From: an uncultured Gammaproteobacteria bacterium
Lineage (GTDB): Bacteria > Pseudomonadota > Gammaproteobacteria > Steroidobacterales > XN24
Length of the DNA stretch: 43,117 nt
Reading direction: 5' to 3'
NCBI GenBank assembly: GCA_947259915.1
Contig: CAMYOC010000016.1
Location: forward strand, 1-43,117
This document shows, piece after piece, positions 26,119 to 34,978 of this stretch. The notes below the pieces were generated by a model that made no database searches, was not told the origin of the DNA, and saw only the letters and a program-made list of their open reading frames with translations. The position numbers were made by a program, and so were the translations under genes. Position 1 is the stretch's first letter. The number at the start of each line of letters is the position of its first letter.

Positions 26119-26657
26119 TCCGGTGGGGAACGCGGTTGTGTTCAGAGACGCCGCTAACGACCACACCATCTGACGCGTCACCTGAACCTCGATTCAGTCT
26201 GATCAGACCCCCCCTGCTTAGTGGTGAAAAGCAGCGTGTGAGTCCAGTTTCGCCGCGGGAACAGACCCAATTTCTTGCGAGCTTATTTTCTTGACTTGGT
26301 CCGACCCAGCCGTCCCCGCCAAGCCGTCTCCTTGCAACGGTTTTATGCCGATCCAGCCTGCGTCGCGAGCGTGAGAGATCGCAGCAGGACGCGAACACCG
26401 TCATTCCAGGAGAAGCGGCCGGCACGGCATAGGCCGCCCTGTACCATCGCCTCGCGCCGCCCGCGATGGTCGCGAATCGTCGAGATCGCGCGCGCCAGCG
26501 TGCCGATCAGCTCATGCGCCACACGTTCAACACCGGCACCTATCTTTGCAAGTTGGCCGCGTACTGTCGGGATAGCGTTTGAGATTCCTACCGGCGGATA
26601 CAGCTCCGATCTGCGATAATCGGCTGAATCTGATCCATCGGTAAGGTGCAACCGCGT
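26119..26657. other. 539-bp intergenic region after the c-di-GMP-controlled locus
   Basis: No gene is supported. It has a short hairpin CTGCTT/AAGCAG near 26214-26235 without a T tract and fragments reading CAGACCC at about 26200 and 26263, a motif also seen in other spacers of this window. I see no clear intrinsic terminator for the long upstream transcript. Confidence 0.5.
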
Positions 26658-28286
26658 ATGGAAACGACTTTCGAACTGGATGCGCTGATTTCCAACATCG
26701 TCACGATTGTAGTGGAGGTTGGCGTAATCGCTGTTGCGTTCATGGTCCTAAACGGGATCTTCAAACGTATCATATCGGGCGTCATCAAAGCGCCGGCGCT
26801 GGCGCGCTGGCAGGGTGTCGCAACAAAAGCGCAGTCGAATCTCCGGATGCTGCTGGTCGTCCTGGCGACGCTGTGCATCATCGCCGCGATCGGTGCCAAT
26901 CTCTACCTGATGTATCTTGGGGAAAACCTGCCCGAGTACACTCTGGAGCTGATCCGCGGTATCCCAACACAATTCTGGATCGATACCGGCATCGCACTAG
27001 CGAAGATACTCGGCCTTGTCATTGCAGCGGCATTCGTACTCCGATACGTGCGCCGCTTGTTCGCGTTTCTTTGTGCCCGTGCTAAGGCTTTCGAAGGAAT
27101 CCACGCCAACAACGAAAGCATCGAACAGTTTTTCGGCACCCTGAGCCGAACAGCGAGTACCGCCAGTTGGCTCATCGTGCTGGCGCTGGCCGCTGTCTGG
27201 CTCGGTCTGCCCGCGGCTGTCGACGCCGCCATCATCCTGGTCTTACGGCTATTCCTCATTATCGCCGTTGGCATCTTGATCTGGCGTGCGCTGGGAGCAC
27301 TGATCGACAGTGCGGATGCGCTCAGTAAGAAATACGTCGCCGAGTCGAGATTCGCTGGAGCCTACGAACGCCTCAATTCGCTGGTGCCGATTTTCCGACG
27401 CAGTATTGAATACGTCCTGATGGTAACTGTCGCCACCCTTGTGATTTTGCAGGTGGAAGCCATTGCGTCGCTTGCCGATTGGGGTCCGCGGATCATTCGC
27501 ATTATCGGCATCGTTTTCCTCGCCCGGCTCGTGAAGGAGCTGGCTCACTACCTGATGGAAGAAACGTTGCTGAGGAATGTCAGTCTGACGACACAGCAGC
27601 GACAGCGCCGTAAAACGCTGGTCCCCCTGTTTCGCAGCATCGTCACTTACGCCATCTACTTTTTCGCCGGCATCATGATTCTGAAAGAACTCGGCATCAA
27701 TCCGACCCCGATACTCGCGGGCGCCGGCATCGCCGGACTGGCCGTTGGCCTCGGCGCGCAGAATCTGATCAATGACATGGTGTCCGGGTTCTTCATCTTG
27801 TTCGAGGAACACTTCCTGGTCGGTGATTTCATCAAGATCGGTGAGGCGGAAGGCACAGTAGAATCAATCGATCTGCGCACGACGAGAGTCCGGGACAATG
27901 CTGGTCGGCACCACATTGTTCGCAATGGGCGGATTGATGATCTCGTCAATTACTCGAAGGAATACACTAACGCGGTGGTTGAAGTCGGTGTTGCCTACGA
28001 GTCGGATCTCAACAAGGTATTCGATGTTCTCAAAGCAACCGGCGAAAGGCTGCATGCCGAAAACGACATGGTGCTCGAAGCAACATCTGTAAAGGGCCTG
28101 GACGATTTTGGTGAGTCTGAGTTATTGCTGCGCACGGTCACGCGCGTAAAACCGGGCTGTCATCTTCAGGTAGAACGAGATCTGCGCAAGCGGATTAAGG
28201 ATGCCTTTGATGAGAACGAAATCGAGATACCATATGCTCGCAGGGTCCTGATCATACGCAACGAACAGGATCCGATCACTGAATAG
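26658..28286 (+). CDS. MscS-family mechanosensitive ion channel
   Basis: A 542-residue inner-membrane protein. Five or more N-terminal TM helices (to about residue 330) precede the MscS core: pore helix ILAGAGIAGLAVGLGAQNLI with the Gly/Ala packing typical of TM3, then NDMVSGFFILFEEHFLVGDF and the beta domain GTVESIDLRTTRVRD, and a C-terminal alpha/beta domain. Size and extra TM helices are like the larger MscS paralogues (YnaI/YbdG class). It opens on membrane tension to release solutes after osmotic downshock. GTG 26646 is an in-frame alternative start with AAGG near it. Confidence 0.92.
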   Translation: METTFELDALISNIVTIVVEVGVIAVAFMVLNGIFKRIISGVIKAPALARWQGVATKAQSNLRMLLVVLATLCIIAAIGANLYLMYLGENLPEYTLELIRGIPTQFWIDTGIALAKILGLVIAAAFVLRYVRRLFAFLCARAKAFEGIHANNESIEQFFGTLSRTASTASWLIVLALAAVWLGLPAAVDAAIILVLRLFLIIAVGILIWRALGALIDSADALSKKYVAESRFAGAYERLNSLVPIFRRSIEYVLMVTVATLVILQVEAIASLADWGPRIIRIIGIVFLARLVKELAHYLMEETLLRNVSLTTQQRQRRKTLVPLFRSIVTYAIYFFAGIMILKELGINPTPILAGAGIAGLAVGLGAQNLINDMVSGFFILFEEHFLVGDFIKIGEAEGTVESIDLRTTRVRDNAGRHHIVRNGRIDDLVNYSKEYTNAVVEVGVAYESDLNKVFDVLKATGERLHAENDMVLEATSVKGLDDFGESELLLRTVTRVKPGCHLQVERDLRKRIKDAFDENEIEIPYARRVLIIRNEQDPITE

Positions 28287-28464
28287 AGTCGCAGGTCGCG
28301 CGGAGGAGCGCAGCGGCCGAAGTCGCGCTTCATTCCCTTCACAGTTGGTCCGGCGAGTGGCGAGTCTTGTGACTGATTTTCCACGGGCCGTCACGGCACG
28401 GCACCTGGCGGCTTGCGCTTCATGACTCGATCGGGCGGGGTTTGAGTTGCCCGCGACGTGCGGG

Positions 28465-28764
28465 TCACTTTCCGTACAGATCAACCTGCTCGCTCTGCAT
28501 GTGGTAGCCGATGAGCTGGTCTGTATCGGGATCGAAGATAGGATCGCCCTTGTAGAGACAGGTCGTTACAGAGCTGGCATTCGATTTCATGCAGATATCG
28601 GCGTCCAGGTCGATGTCCTGTTTGATGATTGATCCGTCCTGCAGGCTAACCAGCAGCACGGTAGAGGATTCTGGTGCCTGCACCGCCGGCGCCTGTGTGC
28701 AGGCGCTCAGCAGGCCAAGGCCCGCGAGTAACCCGAGTCGCAAAAGCGGTGTCAAATTTCGCAC
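28465..28764 (-). CDS. small lipoprotein of unknown function
   Basis: A 99-residue lipoprotein: GLLAGLGLLSACTQ is a good signal peptide with lipobox LSAC (Cys22). The mature part contains two Cys (ICMKS, TCLYKGD) that could form a disulphide, and a YDP-like stretch DPIFDPDTDQLIGYHMQ. The start is GTG with GAGGATGGA just upstream. It stands alone, convergent with the MscS gene. No family recognised. Confidence 0.75.
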   Translation of the reverse strand: MRNLTPLLRLGLLAGLGLLSACTQAPAVQAPESSTVLLVSLQDGSIIKQDIDLDADICMKSNASSVTTCLYKGDPIFDPDTDQLIGYHMQSEQVDLYGK

Positions 28765-28846
28765 TCCATCCTCTCTGCCGGAAGGCTTGTCGACTTTATG
28801 GATACAAAACGAGCTTTGACGCTAGACGATGAAGCGACGGAAGTCC

Positions 28847-28860
28847 GTGACAGGTGTCAC
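28847..28860. promoter_or_regulatory. palindrome upstream of the small lipoprotein gene
   Basis: GTGAC-AGGT-GTCAC, overlapping a second inverted repeat ACGG-AAGT-CCGT (28837-28848). It lies about 85 nt before the lipoprotein start on the minus strand and could be an operator, but no protein can be assigned. Confidence 0.25.
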
Positions 28861-29056
28861 ACTGCCCGGACATTATGAAACACTGATTTAGGTGGCGCTT
28901 CCCTGCAGCATTACACGGGCGCGAAGGTCAAATTAGACCCCACTGGCGCTTCAGGCTTGGCATTGTGTGGGATTGAGGGGGAACGACATTCTGCCACGGT
29001 TAATGCCGGACGCGGGTCCCGATGAATGCAACGGCTGCCGGGCGGCCGCTGGAGGA

Positions 29057-30691
29057 TCAGATGCACGGCCCCGGGTTGGACTCTGATTGGCTTGCCAATA
29101 GCAGCGCTTCAATTTTCTTGAGTACAAGCTGCGAACTGACTGGCTTCGGCAAAAAGTCCGTGAACCCATTCTCCAGCAATCGGCTTCGCGTGCGCCCCAG
29201 ATTTGACGCCGACAGCCCCAAAATCGCACCTGTAAATCCAGCCTCGCGCAATTCGCGGGCGATATCGAGTCCGTTTCTTCCCTGCAGATTGATATCGAGG
29301 ACCAGCAGATCGGGGGGCGACGAACGAACGAGCTCAACAACGGCATCCGGATCGGTCACCGGGCGGACACGATAGCCCGCGCCGGACAGGTGCAACCCAA
29401 GCAGGCCGACAATATCGTCATCATCGTCGCACAACAAAATCTCGTAGGGCAGTGCCACATCATGGCGCAGTGCCAAGCGATCCAGCGACGGTGTCGGCGC
29501 CATGAAGCTCAGCACCGGGCGATAAGGAATGGTCAGCGAGAAGCAACTGCCACCACCCGGTGACGATGACAATAACAGCGAACCATCCATGGCTTCGGCA
29601 AAGCCTCGGGATATCGCGAGGCCCAGTCCCGCACCAGGCCGTGGCAATTGATTGACCGACCGTTCGAAGGCAAGAAATATACGCTCCCGATCTTCGGGCG
29701 CGACGCCAGGGCCCGTGTCTTCAACCTCAAAATGCAGCTGTTCAGCATTGCTCGCTACCGCCAGATGCACCTGGCCGGCATCGGTGAATTTGATTGCGTT
29801 AGCGATCAGATTGCCCAAAATTCGCCGGAGCCTGGTTTCATCCACTCGAACAAAACAGGCGACTTCTTGCGCAATGCCCAACTCGAACCCGAGCTCCTTC
29901 TCGGCTGCCAACGGGGCGAATACCAGACTGATCTCATCGAGAAGCGCGCGGATATCCACGGTGCCGGTATTGACGGCTTGTCCGGTCGCCTCTGACCGGG
30001 CCTGATCAATCATGTTATCGATGATCCTGACCTGGTCGCCCACCATGCGCGTTATTGCCTCCGCGGCTGCTCGTGCCTTTTCATCATCAAGCTCACGACC
30101 CGCGATGAGTTCTGCGTTGAGCAGTACTGCGCTCAGCGGGTTCTTCAGGTCATGGGACATCGTAGCGATAAATTGGCCCTTTCGCCGGCTGTCTTCTTCG
30201 GCTTCCCGCCGCCGCTGATCGAGTTCGCAGCGCACATCGATCATCTCATCGATCAGCCGTTTCTGCCGGGCCAGCAGGAGCGCATTTTCGTTCGATCGTT
30301 GTTGTATCCGGCGCGCGGCCTCATGCTCTTCGCCCGCATCACAAAGCAGTGCGAATGATCTGCCGTTGTCGGTCAGGAGATAAACGTGGATATGCCGGCC
30401 CTCGGGGTCCTCGATGAAACGCAGCGCCGAATCCATCTCGCCGTCCACGCCGATCAGATACGGAGCTACGGTACTGATGTCCATGCCGGCCTGGATCCGC
30501 TCAAAACCATAACGTGCGCCGGGGCCCCATTGGGCGCGCAGCGTTAGCGACGAATCATATTCAAAACAGAATGGTCTCAGTCGAGAGCGGATCCAGCGAT
30601 CGATTTCCAGCTGGACGACACGCGGAAACCCGGCGGTTCCATCATTGCCCGATGAGGGTGGCGGCAAGCGATCGGATTGCGTTTTCGACAT
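29057..30691 (-). CDS. cytoplasmic hybrid histidine kinase
   Basis: About 544 residues, no TM helix. A PAS-like input domain (about 25-125, with RIQAGMDISTVAPYLIG) and a coiled coil lead to the HisKA box ATMSHDLKNPLSAVLL (His at about 180). The ATPase domain has N box NLIANAIKFT, G1 VEDTGPGV and G2 GAGLGLAIS. A C-terminal receiver follows, with CDDDDD, phospho-acceptor Asp in LLVLDINLQG and Lys in FLPKPVSS. I use ATG 30691 (GGAGAG just before); GTG 30700 is possible. It overlaps the GTPase gene by 50 nt. With an HPt protein and a response regulator in the same operon it probably runs a His-Asp-His-Asp relay. Confidence 0.93.
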   Translation of the reverse strand: MSKTQSDRLPPPSSGNDGTAGFPRVVQLEIDRWIRSRLRPFCFEYDSSLTLRAQWGPGARYGFERIQAGMDISTVAPYLIGVDGEMDSALRFIEDPEGRHIHVYLLTDNGRSFALLCDAGEEHEAARRIQQRSNENALLLARQKRLIDEMIDVRCELDQRRREAEEDSRRKGQFIATMSHDLKNPLSAVLLNAELIAGRELDDEKARAAAEAITRMVGDQVRIIDNMIDQARSEATGQAVNTGTVDIRALLDEISLVFAPLAAEKELGFELGIAQEVACFVRVDETRLRRILGNLIANAIKFTDAGQVHLAVASNAEQLHFEVEDTGPGVAPEDRERIFLAFERSVNQLPRPGAGLGLAISRGFAEAMDGSLLLSSSPGGGSCFSLTIPYRPVLSFMAPTPSLDRLALRHDVALPYEILLCDDDDDIVGLLGLHLSGAGYRVRPVTDPDAVVELVRSSPPDLLVLDINLQGRNGLDIARELREAGFTGAILGLSASNLGRTRSRLLENGFTDFLPKPVSSQLVLKKIEALLLASQSESNPGPCI

Positions 30692-31151
30692 TCTCTCCAC
30701 TCTTGGCGCTGCAGGGCAACCACTCTATTCCTGCCTCTCGTGATCGCATCGTTTCATCCTCGCCCACTTCCCATTCTGAATCCAGATCAGATTTGTTAAC
30801 TAATGCAACAAACGGCAATTTCCCGTAGATTGCCTGGACGTCACGGTGCAGGTTCAGCGCATTTGATATGGTTTCTTTTCTGGTACCGTCGGCGATCAGG
30901 AGATACGCTGACGCCCCGCGCAGATACGCCTGTTGCAGGCCGTCCAGGGCATCGGTTCCGGCGATATCCCACATGATCAGCTTGATCGAACCGTGGGCGC
31001 CGAGATCGACCTCCTTGATGTCGATCTTGACGCCCACCGTAGTTAGGTATTTGTCCGAAAACTCATTGTGGACAAATCTAGCAACAGTGCTGGTCTTGCC
31101 GACCGCGAAATCGCCCAGTACACAGACTTTTTCAGTGCGGTTCCCGGTCAT
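30642..31151 (-). CDS. Rab/Ras-like small GTPase
   Basis: A 169-residue single-domain GTPase with all G boxes: P-loop GDFAVGKTS (13-21), switch I Thr in YLTTVGVK, G3 WDIAGTD (61-67), G4 NKSD (119-122), G5 SAK (148-150). The WD.AG form is that of eukaryote-like Rab/Ras proteins. The catalytic Gln after DxxG is replaced by Thr66, so intrinsic hydrolysis should be weak and may depend on a partner. It overlaps the roadblock-like/OmpA gene by ATGA, a strong hint of paired function; roadblock proteins such as MglB act on the bacterial GTPase MglA. Confidence 0.92.
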   Translation of the reverse strand: MTGNRTEKVCVLGDFAVGKTSTVARFVHNEFSDKYLTTVGVKIDIKEVDLGAHGSIKLIMWDIAGTDALDGLQQAYLRGASAYLLIADGTRKETISNALNLHRDVQAIYGKLPFVALVNKSDLDSEWEVGEDETMRSREAGIEWLPCSAKSGENVENAIRSLAATLIGQ

Positions 31152-32833
31152 TGTGGGGCAGGGCGGACCAGTTGGACTCTCAGCACAGCCTGCCGGGCAT
31201 CGGCATCCGTGCTGCCGGCGACGGCGATCGACGGCAGCATGTCACCGCCCCGGCTGATGGCATTTGACAAGCGACTCGCGAGAGCGCTGGCGCGTTGCTG
31301 TCGCAGCCGCGCGTTTAGATCAGCCGGACCCTGGCTGTCGGAGTAACCATCCACACGCAGGCGGTACTCATAGCCTTCGGCGTTGGCTGCATTGATGAAT
31401 GTCGAGAGCCTCGAGGCGAGTCCATCGATGCGCGATTCGTCCCCGGCGAGGAATCGTGTGCCTTCGGTGAATCGCACCGTGGTGCCGTCGAGTTCTGCCA
31501 CAAGCTGGTCAAGGGCATCATTGCTCCCGGCAGCAGCTTCGGGTGGGTCTGCGTAATTGACACGTAGGTCAAATATCGCCTGTTCGAGTCCCGGAATCGA
31601 ACGCGCTGTTTGCTGAGCCTGTTCAATCCAGGCCGCATCTGCCTGGCCGCTTATCTGTACGATGTTGTCGACCAGTTCGATGCTGACGCCAGTTGGGGGC
31701 CGCAGGATGGACCTTGTGCGTAGCAGGACTATCTCCGGGTCCAGCGACAGGATAGGCATCAGCTTGAGCTGCACGCGGCTCAGGTCCGCCCCGGCGGATT
31801 CAATCAATTGCACAGGCTCAGCCGACAACGGGTCTCTGAATCCGTGGACGACAATCTTGCCATCGTCGCTTTGCAGTGTACTGACAATGAGACCCGGGAC
31901 ATCGGCAAATGCCTCAGCCAAACGGCGTTCGCGCATGTGATCGAGAATCGTCGAGCCGATCAGCCAAAGCAGGCCCAGCAACAGTAATCCGGCAATAATG
32001 GCGATTGGCTTCATCGTGCCGGTGGCGCTCTTCGCTGGTGCGACCGACTCTCCGCCACGCAGGTCTAGTGCCTGGCGCAAAGTCGGGCCGACGACCGCCT
32101 CCACATCACGCTCACCAGGGAACCCGCGCAGCAGTTCCCCATGGGCACCCTCGATGCCCTCCAGAATTCCCCGTAATTCCCCGCGCAAGGAGCGGGGCGG
32201 CAAGCCGCCGATCACACAAGCCAGAATGCTGCTTGGCCCGTGGATGGCCCATACAGTCAGCCCACCGAGTTCCGCCGTCTCAAGATCGCCTTTGTTGTCG
32301 TGCGTGAATGATTCCTGGACGAAAGATTGCAGGGCGGAAAACATCGCCGAAATAGCATCTTTGTCGCGCCCTGATTGCGTTGCGGATTGCGCATGCGCGA
32401 TCAACAGCCCGGAACTTGCATGAATGAGGAATGCCTGTTCAACTGCAAACGAGCGGGTCTGCTGCATTACGTAGTGACTATAGGGAACGCCGGAACGCCA
32501 GGCGCGGAATCGCCAGCTCAATCCGCGGGGGGTAAGGCTGTGTTCAATGGCGTCGTTGAGTTGCTGCGCGAGCGTCTTGAAAGCCTCGCTAACGGCTTTG
32601 CGGATTGCCGGACCGATGACCGGGAACAACGCATCGGCAAAGTGCTCCGGCTCCTCCCGAATGGCAACCTGCATGATCTTGGCCAGTGGTTTTTGTATCG
32701 CCGGCGCGAACTCGCCCCTCTCATGTGAACGGCGCAACGCCTGCGGCAGCACCGCGGCGATTTCATCCGAACGACGCTCTGGACTATCCAGTCGTCGTTC
32801 TATGGCGGAGAGGCGTTCGCTCTCCGGCCGCAA
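31148..32833 (-). CDS. transmembrane protein with roadblock-like cytoplasmic part and OmpA-like periplasmic domain
   Basis: At least 561 residues. Residues 1-270 are cytoplasmic: helical N-terminus, then a segment with roadblock/LC7-like pattern (VEQAFLIHASSGLLIAHAQ, a helix, then LGGLTVWAIHGPSSILACVI; about 130-235). One TM helix lies at 275-297. The periplasmic part has a BON-like stretch (about 365-415) and a C-terminal OmpA-like domain (VDGYSDSQGPADLNARLRQQRA) with the Asp and Arg used to bind peptidoglycan. The start is uncertain: the first usual codon is TTG 32833, but the frame stays open to 32892 and residues KNITELDKLKKLLL look genuine, so a rare start upstream is likely. It may link the GTPase in the cytoplasm to the cell wall. 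Confidence 0.88.
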   Translation of the reverse strand: MRPESERLSAIERRLDSPERRSDEIAAVLPQALRRSHERGEFAPAIQKPLAKIMQVAIREEPEHFADALFPVIGPAIRKAVSEAFKTLAQQLNDAIEHSLTPRGLSWRFRAWRSGVPYSHYVMQQTRSFAVEQAFLIHASSGLLIAHAQSATQSGRDKDAISAMFSALQSFVQESFTHDNKGDLETAELGGLTVWAIHGPSSILACVIGGLPPRSLRGELRGILEGIEGAHGELLRGFPGERDVEAVVGPTLRQALDLRGGESVAPAKSATGTMKPIAIIAGLLLLGLLWLIGSTILDHMRERRLAEAFADVPGLIVSTLQSDDGKIVVHGFRDPLSAEPVQLIESAGADLSRVQLKLMPILSLDPEIVLLRTRSILRPPTGVSIELVDNIVQISGQADAAWIEQAQQTARSIPGLEQAIFDLRVNYADPPEAAAGSNDALDQLVAELDGTTVRFTEGTRFLAGDESRIDGLASRLSTFINAANAEGYEYRLRVDGYSDSQGPADLNARLRQQRASALASRLSNAISRGGDMLPSIAVAGSTDADARQAVLRVQLVRPAPQ

Positions 32834-32892
32834 TAGCAGCTTCTTTAATTTGTCGAGTTCGGTAATGTTCTTGATCGCCCGGCCAACCCCAG

Positions 32893-33438
32893 TCAGTCGT
32901 TCTGGTTGCCGCGAAGCTGCGATGCCAGATGTGCGTAGAGATCGGCCAGGCTCTCGGCGTCGGTCTTGTTTGCCGAAAGCTCATCAAATCCCCGGTCCAT
33001 GCGGTCGGTGAGGTCTCGCTGACCGTCGGTCAGATTGCCCTCGATCGTGGCCAGCATGGCTTTGATCTGTTTGAGGTCTTCGCTCCCTTCGGACTTGACC
33101 TTTTTGATAGCCTGGTCAAGTTTGTCGAGCTTGGCCTCGATCTTGGCGGTCATCTTTTCGCGCGTCGTACGCTCCGCCTCGAGGGACTTGGCGTAAGCCT
33201 TTTCAGCGGCGGCCTGGGCATCGCCTACGGCAGAAATCCCCGCTGTCAGTCGCTCCTCGAGTGCTTCGATCGTCTGCTGGAGCTTGTTCTCAAGCCCGGC
33301 CAGGCTGTGGTCCAGTCGCGCGCGGTCCGCCCCCAGAATGATGTCCTTGATCTTTCCAAGTTCATCTTCTGCGGCCGCGCTCAGATCGCTGATATTTTCA
33401 GGATGGCCGGCTCTTTTGCCTGCTGCCTTGCTTGCCAC
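32893..33438 (-). CDS. coiled-coil protein of the GTPase/phosphorelay operon
   Basis: A 181-residue, Lys/Glu/Ala-rich protein predicted to be almost entirely coiled coil (LENKLQQTIEALEERL, KIEAKLDKLDQAIKKVKSEG). There is no signal peptide or TM helix, so it is cytoplasmic. GTG start with GGGGAA upstream. It sits between the response regulator and the roadblock-like/OmpA gene, with gaps of 27 and about 60 nt. Possibly an adaptor or polar scaffold; no family assigned. Confidence 0.82.
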   Translation of the reverse strand: MASKAAGKRAGHPENISDLSAAAEDELGKIKDIILGADRARLDHSLAGLENKLQQTIEALEERLTAGISAVGDAQAAAEKAYAKSLEAERTTREKMTAKIEAKLDKLDQAIKKVKSEGSEDLKQIKAMLATIEGNLTDGQRDLTDRMDRGFDELSANKTDAESLADLYAHLASQLRGNQND

Positions 33439-33465
33439 CGTCGTTCCCCGCTTGTGCTGTATTCT

Positions 33466-34188
33466 CTACCCGTCCTGCACGGGATCCGGGTCCCGTTCCT
33501 CCACCGCTTCTAGCCTGTACCCATGCTGGTAAACAGAAGTCAGGGTCCAACCCGTCCGCCGGTGAATCTTCAGCTTTTTCCGGATCCTGCTGACGTGCGT
33601 ATCGACCGTCCGAGTATACACCTTGGACTGATCCAGGCCCCAAATCTCCTCCAGGACATGCCGCCGCGAGACCAGTGCTCCCGCGCGCCTGAACAGGAAC
33701 AGCGCCAGCTCGTATTCGCGGTGTGTTAGCGGCACCGCAACATCGGCCACACGCACCTGCCGCCGCTCCAGGTCGAACGTGTAAGGTGGGAACTCCAGCC
33801 GCCCCCGAGTCGACTCCAGCAACCCAGCCCGCCTGCCTAGCGCATTGACCCGGGCCACCAGCTCCGATCGCCGTAGCGGCTTGACAATATAGTCGTCGGC
33901 CCCGGCATCAAGCGCGGTGACAATAAAGTGTTCCTGGCTCTTGACGGTTACGAAGATGACGGGCGTGTTGTCCTCCCGCTGTCTGCGTAGCTCCTTTAGC
34001 ATGTCAAGGCCGGAACTCGATTGTCCCAGCATCCAGTCGAGGATGTGCAGGTCGAAGGATTCCCACATGGTGCCGTGCAGGAAGTCTTCTGTGCGCCCGA
34101 AATGAGTTACCGCATGTCCTGCCGTTTCCAGCCACAAGGTGACGATCTCGGACTGATCCAGATCATCTTCAAGCAAGCTGATTCGCAT
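33466..34188 (-). CDS. OmpR-family response regulator
   Basis: A 240-residue regulator. Receiver domain: acidic pocket LLEDDLD (Asp8/Asp9), phospho-acceptor Asp51 in LHILDWMLG, Thr81 and Lys103 in DDYIVKPLRRSEL. A winged-helix DNA-binding domain follows (LTHREYELALFLFRRAG, VDTHVSRIRKKL, YQHGYRLE). It starts 37 nt after the HPt gene. It should be the output of the phosphorelay and may control this operon or others; no binding site was recognised. Confidence 0.95.
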   Translation of the reverse strand: MRISLLEDDLDQSEIVTLWLETAGHAVTHFGRTEDFLHGTMWESFDLHILDWMLGQSSSGLDMLKELRRQREDNTPVIFVTVKSQEHFIVTALDAGADDYIVKPLRRSELVARVNALGRRAGLLESTRGRLEFPPYTFDLERRQVRVADVAVPLTHREYELALFLFRRAGALVSRRHVLEEIWGLDQSKVYTRTVDTHVSRIRKKLKIHRRTGWTLTSVYQHGYRLEAVEERDPDPVQDG

Positions 34189-34225
34189 GGCGTTACCCGT
34201 TACGACTCATCGGATCAAGGCGTGC

Positions 34226-34543
34226 TTATCGGCGGCGGACAATGCGCACATTGTGGACATAGGCATCGTATTCGCGCAGTGGCGCGCTGAGATCGGTGGC
34301 ACTTCGCAGGCTTGCGTATTCTTCCAGCCTGGCGCCAATCTCAGTGAGTCGTGGCATGCCGTATGCTCCCCCGGAACCTACAAGTCTGTGGCCCAGATCT
34401 TTGATAAACTCAAAATCTCCGGCACTTAGCGCCCGCTTAAGCTCGCCCGATTGTGACCTTCGGTTCGTAAGATACTTCCTTAACAAGCGCTCTGTGGCAT
34501 CGTCATCTACCATGATGTCGAAACCGCCGGATTCAATGTTCAT
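34226..34543 (-). CDS. HPt phosphotransfer protein
   Basis: A 105-residue helical protein with the HPt signature FIKDLGHRLVGSGGAYGMPRL; the phosphorylated His is at about residue 52. The usual Lys of HxxKG is Val here. ATG 34543 is preferred over TTG 34549. It is the first gene of the minus-strand operon and is expected to pass phosphate from the receiver of the hybrid kinase (29057-30691) to the OmpR-type regulator next to it. Confidence 0.88.
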   Translation of the reverse strand: MNIESGGFDIMVDDDATERLLRKYLTNRRSQSGELKRALSAGDFEFIKDLGHRLVGSGGAYGMPRLTEIGARLEEYASLRSATDLSAPLREYDAYVHNVRIVRRR

Positions 34544-34549
34544 AGGCAA

Positions 34550-34978
34550 TTCTTGTCGATCGTCCGGCCAAGGTCAAAACAATCTGACCCAGCTCCATGG
34601 TCTTGATTCAGGCTTGCGCTGATGTGTCTCGCCAACGTGTCTGCTGGTGACTGCGGGCATGCCATAAGCTGAAGCGGATCCGGGTACCTTCGCATGGTTT
34701 GTTCCCGTGGAAAAAATGCGGCGGGCCCTGGGAAGGGTGCCGCCGCATATAAGCAGGACGTCCATGTATTCGCATCTCACTTCTATCTGGTGAGATGGAT
34801 TCTGGGGGGGGCCGTCCTTGACCTGAGGAGGACATAGTAACGATGCGGGAGAAGCGGTCCCCCGCCCGACCTGTGGCATGTTCTGGCCGCAGGCCGGGCG
34901 GGGCGCGTAAACTGTGTGCGTTGTTACCGAATCAGTCCCGATAATGCACACATGAGCATCGTGGTTGCCGTCCGGTCG
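34550..34978. other. 429-bp spacer between divergent-age modules
   Basis: It contains the minus-strand terminator at 34711-34748 and, near 34550-34620, the presumed promoter region of the HPt-led operon (no clear boxes). Short frames here have poor codon use; a plus-strand one at 34843 is very basic and I do not call it. Confidence 0.5.
34711..34748 (-). terminator. rho-independent terminator, minus strand
   Basis: Read on the minus strand: ATGCGGCGG, 15-nt loop, CCGCCGCAT, TTTTT. A perfect 9-bp GC-rich stem with a T run. It lies about 230 bp downstream of the PG-binding lipoprotein gene and ends its transcript before the HPt operon. Confidence 0.85.

Noticed and set aside
34574..34951. 125-codon minus-strand frame
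   Set aside because: Runs through a perfect intrinsic terminator hairpin and has no protein-like pattern.
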